From positions 2,621,001 to 2,685,000 of the forward strand of contig JAUCEP010000002.1 of the NCBI GenBank assembly GCA_030348875.1: a DNA stretch of 64,000 nucleotides, given 5' to 3'. Below, one piece after another: positions 34,831-42,659 of this stretch. The notes beneath the pieces were generated by a model. It saw only the letters and a program-made list of their open reading frames with translations. It had not been told where the DNA came from and ran no database searches. The stretch's first letter is position 1. Each line of letters starts with the position of its first letter. The position numbers were made by a program, and so were the translations under genes. Origin of the DNA: Ureibacillus composti. GTDB taxonomy: Bacteria > Bacillota > Bacilli > Bacillales_A > Planococcaceae.

Positions 34831-36072
34831 CTAGATAATCCCTTTATCAACTAACTGTTGGATTTGCTCATCTGTTAGTCCAATCTCTTTAAGGACTTCA
34901 TCGTTAAACGCACCAATTTCTTTTGCACCGAGCCACTTGATTTCACCTGGTGTTTTACTTAATTTTGGAATGATTCCAGGTACTTTTAAGGTGCCCAGCT
35001 CTGGGTGTGGTGCTTCTACGATCATATTACGAGCTTGATATTGTGGATCTACTACAATATCTTCAATACTATAAATTGCCCCAGCAGGAATTCCGTTGTC
35101 ATTTAAAATATCTACACAATCTGTTAATGAATGCTGTGTTGTCCAGTCTTGTATAATCTCATCGATAAATTCAACATTTGCTGCTCTTTTTTCATTTGTT
35201 GCATATCGCTCATCACCAACTAAGTCATCTCGGCCGATCACTTTTAGTAGACGCTTAAAAATATTGTCCCCATTTCCGGCGATCACCACATATTTACCAT
35301 CTTTTGATTTGTAAATATTAGAAGGTGCGATTCCCGGCATAGAGGAACCGGTTCTTTCTCGTTTTACTCCAGCAGCGTCATATTCAGGTAACATGCTTTC
35401 CATTAAACTAAAAATAGATTCATATAATGAAACATCAATACTCTGTCCTTCACCGTCTTGTACATCTCGGTGATACAGTGCCATTAATATGCCTATAACC
35501 GAATAAAGGGAAGCTACTGAATCCCCAATACTAATACCAACTCTTGTAGGTGGAAGATCTGGATAGCCTGTTAAGTAACGTAACCCCCCCATTGCTTCCC
35601 CAATCGCTCCAAACCCGGCGCGATCTTTATAAGGTCCATCTTGGCCATATCCTGAAATATGACTGATAATAAGCTTAGGATTAACTTCCTTTAATACTTC
35701 ATCCGAAAGACCCCATTTCGCTAGAGTCCCTGGGCGGAAATTTTCAACTAATACATCACATTCTTGAAGTAGCTTTTTCGTGATCTCTAAACCTTCTTTA
35801 GTACGGCAATCTAAAGAGATGGTTTTTTTATTTCGGGATTGAACATACCACCATAATGAAGTGCCTTCATGAAGGACTCGCCAATTTCGAATTTGATCTC
35901 CGCTTTTTGGTAGTTCGATCTTTATAACTTCTGCCCCAAAATCAGCTAGTATTCTAGTAGAAAAGGGGCCTGCAATTAAAGAGCCCATTTCGAGAACTTT
36001 AACGCCCTCTAGAGGTAATTTTTTCTGTAATATTTTCCTCATCCTCCTTTTGAATTTGTTTTTTTGTAGCAA
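34831..36072 (-). CDS. CaiB/BaiF family CoA-transferase, module 2 (first copy)
   Basis: A class III CoA-transferase of up to 413 residues: PLEGVKVLEMGSLIAGPFST, ADFGAEVIKIELP, RNKKTISLDCRT, VLVENFRPGTLAKWG, ISGYGQDGPYKDRAGFGAIG, and catalytic aspartate in VGISIGDSVASLYS. It resembles the module 1 enzyme more than its neighbour. The start is uncertain: TTG 36072 has no ribosome site, ATG 36042 lies directly against AAGGAGG, and a non-standard codon a little further in would be best spaced. Homology begins around PLEGVKV. It is the first gene of the operon. Confidence 0.82.
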   Translation of the reverse strand: MLQKNKFKRRMRKILQKKLPLEGVKVLEMGSLIAGPFSTRILADFGAEVIKIELPKSGDQIRNWRVLHEGTSLWWYVQSRNKKTISLDCRTKEGLEITKKLLQECDVLVENFRPGTLAKWGLSDEVLKEVNPKLIISHISGYGQDGPYKDRAGFGAIGEAMGGLRYLTGYPDLPPTRVGISIGDSVASLYSVIGILMALYHRDVQDGEGQSIDVSLYESIFSLMESMLPEYDAAGVKRERTGSSMPGIAPSNIYKSKDGKYVVIAGNGDNIFKRLLKVIGRDDLVGDERYATNEKRAANVEFIDEIIQDWTTQHSLTDCVDILNDNGIPAGAIYSIEDIVVDPQYQARNMIVEAPHPELGTLKVPGIIPKLSKTPGEIKWLGAKEIGAFNDEVLKEIGLTDEQIQQLVDKGII

Positions 36073-36195
36073 TACAAAAGGATTTTAATGCACCTCATTC
36101 ATTAGTAAACGTAACTTTTGTCTCTATTGAGAACATTTTCAAAACTTTTGAACTACAGTTTTGTCCGTTTTTTTGTGTTCAATAATGCCCATCCT

Positions 36196-36210
36196 TTGTA
36201 AGCGGTTGCA
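36196..36210. promoter_or_regulatory. cre-like CcpA site upstream of the carboxylate operon
   Basis: TTGTAAGCGGTTGCA matches the cre consensus WTGNAARCGNWWWCA at 14 of 15 positions. It lies about 125-140 bases upstream of the first CoA-transferase gene. This fits catabolite repression of an operon for use of an alternative carbon source. The remainder of the 36073-36575 gap is AT-rich with two terminators at its right side. Confidence 0.55.
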
Positions 36211-36447
36211 GATTAATTCACTTAGCATCACCTTTTCAATAAAAACATCTTTTTAACCCTTCAAGAATATATATTATTTAAGTACATACTTTTAATAATT
36301 TATGCCATTAAAATGTCAGTCTTTTTAATAGTATGAATTATCTAAATATTTTATGTCATAAATAATCCTTACTAAGTGTCATGTTACTAACTTCACAAAC
36401 CACTTCGACCAATAGTTTAGTAAATTTATATTAATTCCTTGATAAAA

Positions 36448-36480
36448 AAATAATTATAGATAAAAAAGTTATAATTATTT
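36448..36480 (-). terminator. AT-rich second terminator downstream of the aminopeptidase
   Basis: The 11-bp inverted repeat AAATAATTATA/TATAATTATTT has an 11-base loop. On the minus strand it is followed by a T-run. It backs up the stronger hairpin to its right. Confidence 0.5.
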
Positions 36481-36510
36481 TTGGTAAAAAAGTATTTTTT
36501 TCAAAGTAAA

Positions 36511-36549
36511 AAAAGAAGAAGTGATCACTGTATATAGCAATCACTTCTT
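36511..36549 (-). terminator. terminator of the aminopeptidase gene
   Basis: AAGAAGTGAT and ATCACTTCTT pair over a 14-base loop, followed on the minus strand by CTTTTTTTAC. Confidence 0.75.
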
Positions 36550-36575
36550 ACTATTAAAACCCAAATGTTTTCTGA

Positions 36576-37967
36576 TTATTCTAGTTCTCTTTCCTCAAAT
36601 GCATAATCTACTTCTTTTGGTGCAACTTTTGCATTTGTTAATGCCGGTGTGTCCGGGCGAGCCACTTGATAAACTGCAGCACCTACAATAGTAGATACTT
36701 CCTCCAACTTTTCTTTGCTAATTTTGTCTAGAGTATCCTCTGGTGAATGATACCATGGTTCAACTGGCGCGTGGATAAACAATGCCGCAGGAAGTCCTAT
36801 TTCTGCAAATGGAACATGATCACTTCGTCCTTCCATACCATATGGAGTCGCTTCTCCAGTCTTAGATAATCGTGCACCCGCTGCTGCTGCTAGATCTGTT
36901 ACGATATTTTTCTCACCATCATTCGTATACACAATTAATGGCCCAGCATCTTTACTTCCCACCATATCCATTTGGAACATGCCGACTGTACGATCATAAT
37001 CCTCCTCAGTCATTCTATCCACAAATTCATATGATCCTAATAAGCCATTTTCTTCAGCTCCAAAAGTGACGAAACGAAGATCTGTATCCGTTGGTGCATT
37101 TGCAAATACACGGGCTAACTCAAGTACCGTTGCTGTACCAGAAGCGTCGTCATTTGCTCCCGGTGCTCCGTCAACCGAATCATGATGGGCACCCACAAGT
37201 ACTAATTGGTCCGTAGATTTTTGAGTCGCTTTTTTCGTAGCAACTACGTTATGAGAAGTTGCCTTATTTGTTTTAGCTCCTTCTACTTTTAACGAAACAT
37301 TTACTGTCTCACCTTGTTCCAGACGTTCCTTTAAAGCTACACCCTGTTCCTTTGTAATGGCAACAGCTGGAACGTAATCATTTGGTTCACCAAGTGTCCC
37401 ATTAATTACTCCATCCGCATTGTTATAAATAATGACGGCTGAAGCTCCCGCAGCCTTAGCATTCAAAATTTTCGTTACGAAGTTATAGGAACCACGTTCA
37501 ATTAAAGCAATCTTTCCACTTACATCTTTCCCTTCAAAATCATCAGATGAACCTAAACCAGCGTAAACGAGTTCACTAGTGACCTCCCCATTAACACCAT
37601 AAGTAAAGTCACTTGATGTAAGAATATTACCATCAACATTTAATTCTATTAAACTCGGTGCAGTATAACTAAAAATATCAAATGGCTGTATTTCCGTTTC
37701 ATAGCCATAAGATTCAAACTGACGTTTAATATATTCCACCGCTTCATACTCACCCTGTGTTCCAGCAACACGCGGATTCTTTGATAGTTCGGCAATATGG
37801 TTATAAATGTTATCTACTTTAATGCGTTTTACAATTTTATTATCAAATGCTTGATCAGATTGTAGATTTCCTGCTTTTGCTACTGGTGTTAACGGTGCTG
37901 CCGATGTAGCTGTTGCGCCTAATGTAAGGCTAGCTGCAAGTAAAATCGATAATGTTCTTTTTCTCAT
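36576..37967 (-). CDS. secreted M28 zinc aminopeptidase with PA domain
   Basis: 463 residues. A signal peptide (KRTLSILLAASLTLGATATS) precedes the catalytic domain, which is interrupted by a PA insert at ~120-220 (IALIERGSYNFVTKILNAKA). The two-zinc M28 ligands are visible: HHDSVDGAPGANDDASG near 260, GAEENGLLGS near 302, MDMVG, and DHVPFAEIGLPAALF near 385 with the late HSPEDT. It resembles B. subtilis YwaD and releases N-terminal amino acids from peptides outside the cell. It is monocistronic, with terminators downstream. Confidence 0.88.
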   Translation of the reverse strand: MRKRTLSILLAASLTLGATATSAAPLTPVAKAGNLQSDQAFDNKIVKRIKVDNIYNHIAELSKNPRVAGTQGEYEAVEYIKRQFESYGYETEIQPFDIFSYTAPSLIELNVDGNILTSSDFTYGVNGEVTSELVYAGLGSSDDFEGKDVSGKIALIERGSYNFVTKILNAKAAGASAVIIYNNADGVINGTLGEPNDYVPAVAITKEQGVALKERLEQGETVNVSLKVEGAKTNKATSHNVVATKKATQKSTDQLVLVGAHHDSVDGAPGANDDASGTATVLELARVFANAPTDTDLRFVTFGAEENGLLGSYEFVDRMTEEDYDRTVGMFQMDMVGSKDAGPLIVYTNDGEKNIVTDLAAAAGARLSKTGEATPYGMEGRSDHVPFAEIGLPAALFIHAPVEPWYHSPEDTLDKISKEKLEEVSTIVGAAVYQVARPDTPALTNAKVAPKEVDYAFEERELE

Positions 37968-38027
37968 TATTGTATTTCCTCCTCAGTTCAGTAATTTATT
38001 CCCTACATAAAAATCTTAAATTAAATC

Positions 38028-38098
38028 TAGTAATTTTACTAAACCTTTTAGTCCAAAAATTATGACAATATAATTTATTTATCTACTAAACTCTAGTA
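38028..38098. promoter_or_regulatory. two TAGTA palindromes upstream of the aminopeptidase gene
   Basis: TAGTAATTTTACTA (38028-38041) and TACTAAACTCTAGTA (38084-38098) are inverted repeats sharing TACTA/TAGTA half-sites. They lie 60-130 bases upstream of the aminopeptidase start, and are candidate operators. The rest of the 37968-38351 gap is AT-rich with no other recognised element. Confidence 0.35.
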
Positions 38099-38351
38099 AA
38101 ACGAACGCAAAATATTATGATTTGACCGCTCGTTCTTCGTTAAAAATATTATTTCAACAAAGAATTTTGTCACAAAAATCAACATGTCAATGTTTTTATC
38201 AAATTTCTATAATTGAATCCCTATAAAATAAGGTTTTTTGTATCTTTTGGTAACTATAGATATAGACAAAGGCTATTACTAAAAACCTATACACGAACTA
38301 AAAGCTTATTCATTACATAATATAGTAATAAGCTCAAATATTTTGAAAAGG

Positions 38352-38498
38352 ATGATGTTTAAATTGTCATTGTCACAACTTTCTATTTCATTCGTGAGAA
38401 GTCTAATTCCAACAGGTGGAGCTGGAATACCAGATGAACTAAACGATGAACGTTGGGATATTGATCGATGGGAAAATGATGGAGGTAGGAGTACTTAG
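38352..38498 (+). CDS. small ORF of 48 codons, function unknown
   Basis: An ATG at 38352 (or 38355, four bases after AAAAGG) opens a frame ending at TAG 38498. The peptide has a polar/hydrophobic N-terminal third (LSQLSISFVRSLIPTGG) and a very acidic, tryptophan-containing tail (DELNDERWDIDRWENDGG). The tail composition is unlike translated noise and a terminator follows 50 bases later. No family is recognised. It could be a small secreted or signalling peptide, or a fragment. Confidence 0.4.
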   Translation: MMFKLSLSQLSISFVRSLIPTGGAGIPDELNDERWDIDRWENDGGRST

Positions 38499-38550
38499 AC
38501 AAGTCTTTTCAAAGGCAACTTGAAAGTTATAGAATACTATTCGGTATAAT

Positions 38551-38602
38551 AAAAAAGCTATAACAATGCCTTCCTTGGGCATTCTTATAGCTTTTGTTTT
38601 TT
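38551..38602. terminator. bidirectional terminator at the end of the cobalamin operon
   Basis: AAAAGCTATAACAATGCC pairs with GGGCATTCTTATAGCTTTT (one bulge), with A and T tracts either side. It overlaps the cbiX stop region. Confidence 0.75.
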
Positions 38603-39815
38603 AATGATGATGGTGGTGTACAGGACCATGTTCTTTTGCATATTCACGGTAGTTTTCTAAATCTTGCATACCAGTTGATGTACCGTTCATAGCTTGCTCA
38701 ACACGTTCTAGTAAAATATGTTGAAGTTTTTCGTGGTAACCAAAATAGCTAGCTATTTCTATATCCACTTCTGGGTTCAATTGAACATATTTTTCACGCA
38801 TTTTATTCATTCGCTCCATTAAAATACCTGTAAATAAGAAATACGGTAACATAATTATTTTTTTGGCCCCTAATCTAATACAACGTTCGATGCCATCATC
38901 AACAGATGGAGTTGTTACCCCCATAAAGGCACTTTCTACAAATGGAACATTAAGTTTTTCCCATAATAGACGAGAAATTTTATAAAAATCCCCATTGGCA
39001 CTAGGATCACTTCCACCTCGTGCAATTAATAATATCGCTGTATCTTCATATGACTTTTCTGGATCAAAGCCAATTTCCATTAATCTCGTTTTTAATATAT
39101 CAAATACTAGATCATGTATCCCTATCGTTTGGCCATATGTAAACTCAATGTGTGGAAAATGTTCTCTTGCATGTTCGACTTCAGCAGGAATATGTAATTT
39201 TGAATGCCCTGCATGGAGTAAAATTATCGGAATTACGTGAATTTCTTGAGCACCTTTTTCTACACAAATCTCAATTCCCTCTTCAATATTTGGGGACGCG
39301 AATTCTAAAAAACATGTTTCAACTAGAATAGAAGAATCTATTAACGCTTTTGTTCTTGAAATAAATTCACAAACTTCTTCATTTCCTCTTTCAAGCTTAC
39401 TGCCATGCCCGACAAATAAAACCGCTTTTTTCACAGTGTGTTTCCCATCTTTCCGTTGTCTCTGTTTGTTTTTGGAAATTCCCTTGCCATAATGATCATT
39501 TACTTGTTGTAAGCCATTCTGACCCATCGTATAAATTCTATGTTCATCGGCAATCGAATCCGTTACAATTCCCCTTCCCACATTTCCATCGGGTACACTA
39601 TACCAGTTACCTTCAGGGTAAGAAATCACGATACATTTATCACGACATCTTCCATTACATCTTGTTCTAGAAGTATGAATTTGTTCATCTAATTTCTGTT
39701 TTGCAATTTCATCGCGGATTGCTAATGTCACTTCTTCTGCACCGGCACCCATACAGGTACTACCGTTACAAATAAGTAAATGCTTCTGCATACCCTGTAA
39801 ATTCCAAGTTGTCAT
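38601..39815 (-). CDS. cbiX: sirohydrochlorin cobaltochelatase CbiX fused to a ferredoxin-like domain
   Basis: 404 residues. Residues ~9-95 are a thioredoxin-like [2Fe-2S] ferredoxin domain with cysteines 16, 21, 53, 57 and 61 (LLICNGSTCMGAG; RTRCNGRCRDKC). A basic linker leads to a two-lobed class II chelatase: the active His is in LFVGHGSK (H137) and metal-binding HAGHSKLHIP follows; the second lobe has LIARGGSD without the His. The C-terminus ends in five histidines, a likely cobalt store. CbiX inserts Co2+ into sirohydrochlorin, the start of the anaerobic route. ATG follows AAGGAGGT and overlaps the upstream methyltransferase gene by 50 bases. Confidence 0.88.
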   Translation of the reverse strand: MTTWNLQGMQKHLLICNGSTCMGAGAEEVTLAIRDEIAKQKLDEQIHTSRTRCNGRCRDKCIVISYPEGNWYSVPDGNVGRGIVTDSIADEHRIYTMGQNGLQQVNDHYGKGISKNKQRQRKDGKHTVKKAVLFVGHGSKLERGNEEVCEFISRTKALIDSSILVETCFLEFASPNIEEGIEICVEKGAQEIHVIPIILLHAGHSKLHIPAEVEHAREHFPHIEFTYGQTIGIHDLVFDILKTRLMEIGFDPEKSYEDTAILLIARGGSDPSANGDFYKISRLLWEKLNVPFVESAFMGVTTPSVDDGIERCIRLGAKKIIMLPYFLFTGILMERMNKMREKYVQLNPEVDIEIASYFGYHEKLQHILLERVEQAMNGTSTGMQDLENYREYAKEHGPVHHHHH

Positions 39816-40650
39816 TGGCTCGTACCTCCTTCACAGGTTTCCAAGATATAATTGCTGCATAAAAAGTATGCGTATAATGATAGCCTTTCGTATCAACCTT
39901 TATAAACGGCTTTAAAGATTCTTCTACATGTTGCGGGTCGAATTGTTCATTTAATATTTTTTTGCTTTGTGCTGAGATTAATTGTTCTTTTGTTGCATAA
40001 TTATACGTACGCTCTAATTCAAGCATCTGACAATCAGCGAAAATTCCAAGCTGATAAAGCATATTTACAATTTGAATGTAGTCTCTGCGAGGGTATTTAA
40101 TGTCATAACCAAACTGCCTATGTAACACTTCATAATGCGGTTGTATTGGTCCTGTCGTCATGCCAATAATCGCTCGCTTTTTGGCAAGTGCATTCATCTT
40201 TTTTAACGTATCCACCATATAATACATGCGATAAAAACAATTAACACCTAGGACAATGTCATGGGATTGTACATCTGCTTGTTCCCACTTTGCCTGGACA
40301 TAGTCGACATTTTGTACATCTTGGAAACACATTTTTAAATAATTTAGTACCGCCTCCGAGCTATCCACGCATGTTACTTTTTTAGCAAATGCTTGTAAAG
40401 GAAACGTATAATTTCCCCAACCAGGGCCAATTTCTAGCACTTCATCTTCTGGAGAAATGTAATGCTGGATGGCTTCAAAAATAGGCTTTGCATGTTCATC
40501 TGTTTGACGGATGATTTTCTTGGCTATGGATTGTCGCCAAAAGGCTTCTTCTAAAGCATCATCCTTCATTCGATCTGGCATTTTTCCATGCCAATCATGC
40601 ATTCCTTCTTGCCATAAAGCTTCAAAATCAACTACTAACGGACCTTTCAT
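39766..40650 (-). CDS. SAM-dependent methyltransferase of unknown role in the cobalamin operon
   Basis: About 294 residues with a class I methyltransferase core: motif I EVLEIGPGWGNYTFPLQ, followed by VTCVDSSEAVLNYLK and IVLGVNCFYRMYY. It is not one of the corrin-ring methyltransferases, which belong to class III and are all accounted for elsewhere in the operon. ATG 40650 lies seven bases after GGAGGT. It sits between the nitroreductase and cbiX genes. Its substrate is unknown; a tetrapyrrole or lower-ligand precursor is a guess from position only. Confidence 0.7.
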   Translation of the reverse strand: MKGPLVVDFEALWQEGMHDWHGKMPDRMKDDALEEAFWRQSIAKKIIRQTDEHAKPIFEAIQHYISPEDEVLEIGPGWGNYTFPLQAFAKKVTCVDSSEAVLNYLKMCFQDVQNVDYVQAKWEQADVQSHDIVLGVNCFYRMYYMVDTLKKMNALAKKRAIIGMTTGPIQPHYEVLHRQFGYDIKYPRRDYIQIVNMLYQLGIFADCQMLELERTYNYATKEQLISAQSKKILNEQFDPQHVEESLKPFIKVDTKGYHYTHTFYAAIISWKPVKEVRANDNLEFTGYAEAFTYL

Positions 40651-40702
40651 GTACACACCTCCAGCGATAGGTTCCTTAATTTCTTAGATAAAAGGTAACA
40701 CC

Positions 40703-41263
40703 CTAAAGCCAAGTTGTTTTTTCTTGAAATGAAGTACGTTTCTTCTCCTTTAAATCCTCTTCTTCCGGATAACCAATAAAGAGAGTTCCTACTACTTGCT
40801 CATTTGAGCTTGCTCCAATAAACGAATGCAATCTGTCATCGTGAACGAGACCAACACCTCTTGTTCGCCACACAAAACCAAGGCCCAATTCTTCTGCCAT
40901 CAACCACATAGACATAATCGCACTACATACAGCAAATACATTATCTTTTGTCGCTGCTTCATCATTCTCTACTTTTTCAGATGTAACTACGATCACAAGT
41001 GGTGTTGTTTGAATCACCTTTAATGAACTTTCAATTAAATTTGGTTTTGTGGGAAAGCGCTCTGTTAAATAATCAGTTGCGACTTCTTCGTATTTATTTA
41101 ACGCCTCGCCTTGTAGCACATAAAAATGCCACGGTTCACGATTGCGGTCATTTGGAGCAAATGTTGCTACTTCCAATAGTTTTTCAATGATGTTTTTTTC
41201 TACAGGTGTTTTTTTATACTGTCGTATTGCACGACGTTGTTTTAACGCTTCATAGATTGTCAT
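40703..41263 (-). CDS. nitroreductase-family flavoenzyme in the cobalamin operon
   Basis: The 186-residue FMN nitroreductase-fold protein has IYEALKQRRAIRQYKKTPVE, TFAPNDRNREPWHFYVLQG and the GLGFVWRTRG block of YdjA-type members. The ATG overlaps the cobA stop (ATGA), so it is translationally coupled to corrin synthesis. The same superfamily includes BluB, which makes the lower ligand dimethylbenzimidazole, but this protein is shorter and I do not see evidence that it is BluB. It may reduce a flavin or cobalt intermediate. Confidence 0.75.
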   Translation of the reverse strand: MTIYEALKQRRAIRQYKKTPVEKNIIEKLLEVATFAPNDRNREPWHFYVLQGEALNKYEEVATDYLTERFPTKPNLIESSLKVIQTTPLVIVVTSEKVENDEAATKDNVFAVCSAIMSMWLMAEELGLGFVWRTRGVGLVHDDRLHSFIGASSNEQVVGTLFIGYPEEEDLKEKKRTSFQEKTTWL

Positions 41264-42024
41264 CGTACTGATTCCTCCATTTGGTCAAACCATGCGATTT
41301 TCTCTCTTACATTCACTACTTCCCCAACTACTATTAGTGCGGGATTAACGATTACTTCTTGTCGAATTTTTTCGGCTATGTTTGCTAGAGTAGATGTAAT
41401 TGTCCGCTGATTCTCTGTAGTTCCTCGCTCAATGACAGCTACAGGCGTATTTGGATCTCTTCCGTGTACAATAAGTTGCTTTGTAATATGTCCAATATTT
41501 CCAACACTCATATAAAATGCTAACGTATCAATCCCGTTAGCGAGTGCTTCCCAATGCAAAAAGTCATTTCCTTTTTCAGCTCGACCGTGGCCTGTTACGA
41601 TGGCAAAGCTTGTTGCATAATCACGGTGTGTTACCGGAATGCCTGCATAGGCTGGTGCTGCAATGCCGGCTGTAATACCAGGTACAACTTCATAAGAAAT
41701 ATTCGCTTCTCGCAAAATCGCCGCTTCTTCTGCACCACGACCAAAAACAAAAGGGTCTCCCCCTTTTAGTCGAACTACAATTTTCCCCATAGAAGCTTCA
41801 TTTACTAACAATTCATGGATTTCATCTTGAATGAGTCCATGCTTCCCAGGCTCTTTGCCACAATACACAAGCTGGGCTGTTTCCTTCGCATAGTTTAATA
41901 GCTCCTTATTTACTAATCGGTCATACGCAATCACATCAGCCTTTCGAATACATTCGACCCCATAAACTGTAATTAACTTTGGATCTCCTGGACCAGCTCC
42001 TACTAAATAAACCTTACCTGTCAT
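41260..42024 (-). CDS. cobA: uroporphyrinogen-III C-methyltransferase (SUMT)
   Basis: 254 residues with the class III methyltransferase signature: KVYLVGAGPGDPKLITVYG at the start, ADVIAYDRLV, VRLKGGDPFVFGRGAEE and VPGITAGIAAPAYAGIPVTH. It methylates uroporphyrinogen III at C2 and C7 to give precorrin-2, the branch point to siroheme and B12. It overlaps the dehydrogenase gene upstream and the nitroreductase gene downstream by four bases each. Confidence 0.92.
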   Translation of the reverse strand: MTGKVYLVGAGPGDPKLITVYGVECIRKADVIAYDRLVNKELLNYAKETAQLVYCGKEPGKHGLIQDEIHELLVNEASMGKIVVRLKGGDPFVFGRGAEEAAILREANISYEVVPGITAGIAAPAYAGIPVTHRDYATSFAIVTGHGRAEKGNDFLHWEALANGIDTLAFYMSVGNIGHITKQLIVHGRDPNTPVAVIERGTTENQRTITSTLANIAEKIRQEVIVNPALIVVGEVVNVREKIAWFDQMEESVR

Positions 42025-42659
42025 ATCGGTTGTGCTCCTGTTACTAATTTCTGAACATACGCATTACACTTGTCCCATTTCTGTTCTTTTGCCCATTCTT
42101 CTAATTGGGGGTCTAAAAGTGAAGCAAGCGCGTCTCGTTTACTATGTTTGTCTTGAATTGTTTGAATAATTTCTCTTCTTGCTTTCTTTAAAAATTCTAT
42201 ATAGTCAATGTACGTGTCATCATAGTGCTCCGCTAATTCATCTTTTAATTTACGAGTTAAACCGGGACTAGCACCAGAGGTAGAAACTGTTAAGACAAGA
42301 TCACCTCTTCTAACAACAGCCGGATTAATAAAGTCCACTCGCCCTTTTGCATCTGCCCGACTAAGTAATTGCCAATGTTGGGCTGCTTGCTCGACTGCAT
42401 CATTTACCTCTTCTTGATCAGTTACCGCAAAAATTAAAGATGCATTATCTAGATCACTTGCCTCGAACTGTTTATTCTTCCACGTTACTTTTCCTTGTTC
42501 AACATAGCTTGCTATTTCGTCCGTAATCGATGGACTGACAATGATGATTTGTGCTTTTGTTGGAAGTAAGGATTGTAATTTTTGTCTTGCCACATGACCA
42601 CCACCAACAATCACCACTTTTTTATAATCAACATCTAACATGATTGGAAAAAAGTTCAT
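42021..42659 (-). CDS. precorrin-2 dehydrogenase (Met8/CysG N-terminal type)
   Basis: About 212 residues. NAD-binding DYKKVVIVGGGHVARQKLQS, then FAVTDQEEVND and VVRRGDLVLTVSTSGASPG are the typical blocks of the CysG N-terminal module. It oxidises precorrin-2 to sirohydrochlorin, the substrate of CbiX. No chelatase or methylase domain is fused. The start is ATG 42659, behind GGAGGG; the longer reading to 42677 includes that ribosome site. Confidence 0.87.
   Translation of the reverse strand: MNFFPIMLDVDYKKVVIVGGGHVARQKLQSLLPTKAQIIIVSPSITDEIASYVEQGKVTWKNKQFEASDLDNASLIFAVTDQEEVNDAVEQAAQHWQLLSRADAKGRVDFINPAVVRRGDLVLTVSTSGASPGLTRKLKDELAEHYDDTYIDYIEFLKKARREIIQTIQDKHSKRDALASLLDPQLEEWAKEQKWDKCNAYVQKLVTGAQPI

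Noticed and set aside
36421-36490. AT-rich inverted repeat as an operator for the CoA-transferase operon
   Set aside because: It lies nearly 400 bases from that gene, directly beyond the aminopeptidase terminator, and has a T-run; a second terminator is simpler.
40703-41263. Assigning the nitroreductase as BluB
   Set aside because: It is shorter than BluB and reads as a general YdjA-type nitroreductase; operon position alone is not enough.
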